Origin: Lewinellaceae bacterium | GTDB lineage: Bacteria > Bacteroidota > Bacteroidia > Chitinophagales > Saprospiraceae | Length of the DNA: 64,000 nt | Direction: 5' to 3' | Assembly: GCA_024644235.1 (NCBI GenBank) | Contig: JAHELJ010000004.1 | Coordinates: 62,001-126,000 of the forward strand | Part shown: positions 63,018 to 64,000 of the stretch, piece by piece | How the letters are laid out: each line of letters opens with the position of its first letter | Numbering within the stretch: position 1 is the first letter of the stretch | Translations under genes and position numbers: made by a program | The notes under the pieces: model-generated | The model's database searches: none | The model's input: only the letters and a program-made list of their open reading frames with translations | What the model was told of the DNA's origin: nothing

Positions 63018-64000
63018 ATGCTAAAGTTAATGCAGGGTGTCATCGCGACAATTATATTTCTTTTCGTAAATCTTGGATGTATGAACCAGAATGATCCTGA
63101 GCAAGGCGAAATGTTGGATTATCGCTCTTTAGCCAAATGTCTGGTAGAACGAATTGATCCTCAGCCCGGAGAGAGGGTTTGGATGTTGGCTCATCCGGAC
63201 CTGCACACCAGTCTAATCGATCATTTACGTGAGCAACTAGAGCCATTTGAAATCACTGATTTGGGTGTCTCCAGTGTTACCATTGACAGCCCTGATCATT
63301 GGTCAACAGAGTTTACCCGGGGAATGGAGGGCCTGGAAGTAGGAATCCTTAATTCCTATTTGTCGACTGTAGATTTGGGGATAATGCTACCTGGTGCTTC
63401 TACGGCTGATGCTGCCTATGTGGCCATGCAGGATGTGCTTCGTAGCGGAAAAGGAAGAACGGTGCACTTTCATTGGTCGGGAGCCTACGATCTGGATCAT
63501 GGTCTGATGGAGATTACTCCTTCGATCGATAGCTTTTATCAGCAAGCCGTTCTTGAAACAAACTACCGTCAGCTCAGTCAACATCAGGAAACATTCGAGG
63601 CAGCCATGCGTGGCCAGGTGATCCGAGTCACGACCCCTGCCGGAACAGATCTTCGATTTGAGATTGGTGACAGACCAGTGACCCTCCAGGACGGAAATGC
63701 TTCAGCTGCTCGTGCAGAGGAGGCAGAAAACCTCATCGACCTCGAAATAGAGATTCCCGCTGGAGCGATTCGGGTGGCGCCAATTGAGGAATCGGTCAAC
63801 GGTCAGATTGCCTTTCCAGATGCTTTATGGAATGGCAGCCCGGTAACTGGACTGCTAATGACTTTTGGAGAGGGCAAAGTCGTAAATTGGGAAGCTCAAA
63901 CCGGATCCGAACATGTTGCTGGCGAATTGCAATCGGCCGGACCAGAGGGTCGTGCATTCCGTGAGTTTGCACTAGGTTTTAATCCCCTACTCACAATACC
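63018..64000 (+). CDS. M29-type aminopeptidase-like lipoprotein (3' end outside window)
   Basis: ATG 63018 opens a frame that stays open to the window end (327 codons). A lipobox (FVNLGC) marks a lipoprotein. The pattern matches the thermophilic metallo-aminopeptidase (M29) / dihydroxypyridine dioxygenase fold: RVTTPAGTDLRFEI, the metal-binding IPAGAIRVAPIEESVNG, GEGKVVNWEAQTG and REFALGFNPLL. A metal-dependent peptidase or hydrolase anchored in the envelope is the best reading. Most M29 enzymes are cytosolic, so export is unusual. The remaining metal ligands lie beyond the window. Confidence 0.78.
   Translation, partial: MLKLMQGVIATIIFLFVNLGCMNQNDPEQGEMLDYRSLAKCLVERIDPQPGERVWMLAHPDLHTSLIDHLREQLEPFEITDLGVSSVTIDSPDHWSTEFTRGMEGLEVGILNSYLSTVDLGIMLPGASTADAAYVAMQDVLRSGKGRTVHFHWSGAYDLDHGLMEITPSIDSFYQQAVLETNYRQLSQHQETFEAAMRGQVIRVTTPAGTDLRFEIGDRPVTLQDGNASAARAEEAENLIDLEIEIPAGAIRVAPIEESVNGQIAFPDALWNGSPVTGLLMTFGEGKVVNWEAQTGSEHVAGELQSAGPEGRAFREFALGFNPLLTI

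Overview
The window looks like a chromosomal segment of a member of the Bacteroidota. Evidence: three two-component sensors built on reg_prop beta-propellers with a Y_Y_Y domain, a gliding-motility (CHU_C, type IX secretion) C-terminal domain, a DUF5916 outer-membrane barrel protein, many lipoproteins, few Shine-Dalgarno sites, and extragenic repeats of the CCTGCCTGCCGGC type. I cannot fix the genus. I see no rRNA, tRNA, CRISPR array, prophage or intact insertion sequence. 

Region 1 (1-18091) is a signalling island, all on the + strand. It holds the end of a FIST-domain sensor, then five histidine kinases with nearly the same kinase core but different inputs: a GAF-like domain, three periplasmic propeller/Y_Y_Y modules, and cytoplasmic TPR+GAF. 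After them come a stand-alone receiver and a receiver fused to a class III adenylate cyclase. No DNA-binding regulator is present, so the likely output is cAMP plus whatever the lone receiver contacts. The kinases are separated in places by REP-like palindromic repeats whose stems co-vary. A decayed four-helix-bundle (23S rRNA intervening-sequence type) gene and an 8-bp tandem repeat lie between the two regulators. 

Region 2 (18124-32701) is mostly carbohydrate and small-molecule metabolism: a YfcC-type carrier, a TIM-barrel glycosidase-like lipoprotein, a GH9 endoglucanase facing a polysaccharide deacetylase-SIS-MFS-ROK operon, an FtsX-type permease, an SDR with a DUF1080 sugar hydrolase, a secreted helix-hairpin-helix protein and a phosphotriesterase-family lipoprotein. 

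Region 3 (32717-43017) holds a DUF5916 protein, a sulfatase, a DUF5655 protein, and a sialic-acid pair: a NanA-type lyase overlapping a gene that fuses a Kelch (NanM-like) domain to a sodium symporter. Three small hypothetical or envelope proteins follow. 

Region 4 (43439-53167) is one long + strand catabolic cluster: RraA-type aldolase, SDR, enolase-superfamily dehydratase, NTF2-RidA fusion, creatininase-family amidohydrolase, sodium symporter, small membrane peptide, cytochrome c, an exported RraA-like protein, a lipoprotein and a tagaturonate reductase-like dehydrogenase. It most resembles uptake and breakdown of a sugar acid or related polyhydroxy compound through an unassigned route. 

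Region 5 (53170-64000) carries a type IX secretion substrate, an exported PEP/pyruvate dikinase-like ATP-grasp protein coupled to a serine beta-lactamase-fold protein, a convergent ADP/ATP-carrier-like protein with HEAT repeats, a second beta-lactamase-fold protein, and the start of an M29-like aminopeptidase lipoprotein that runs off the window.
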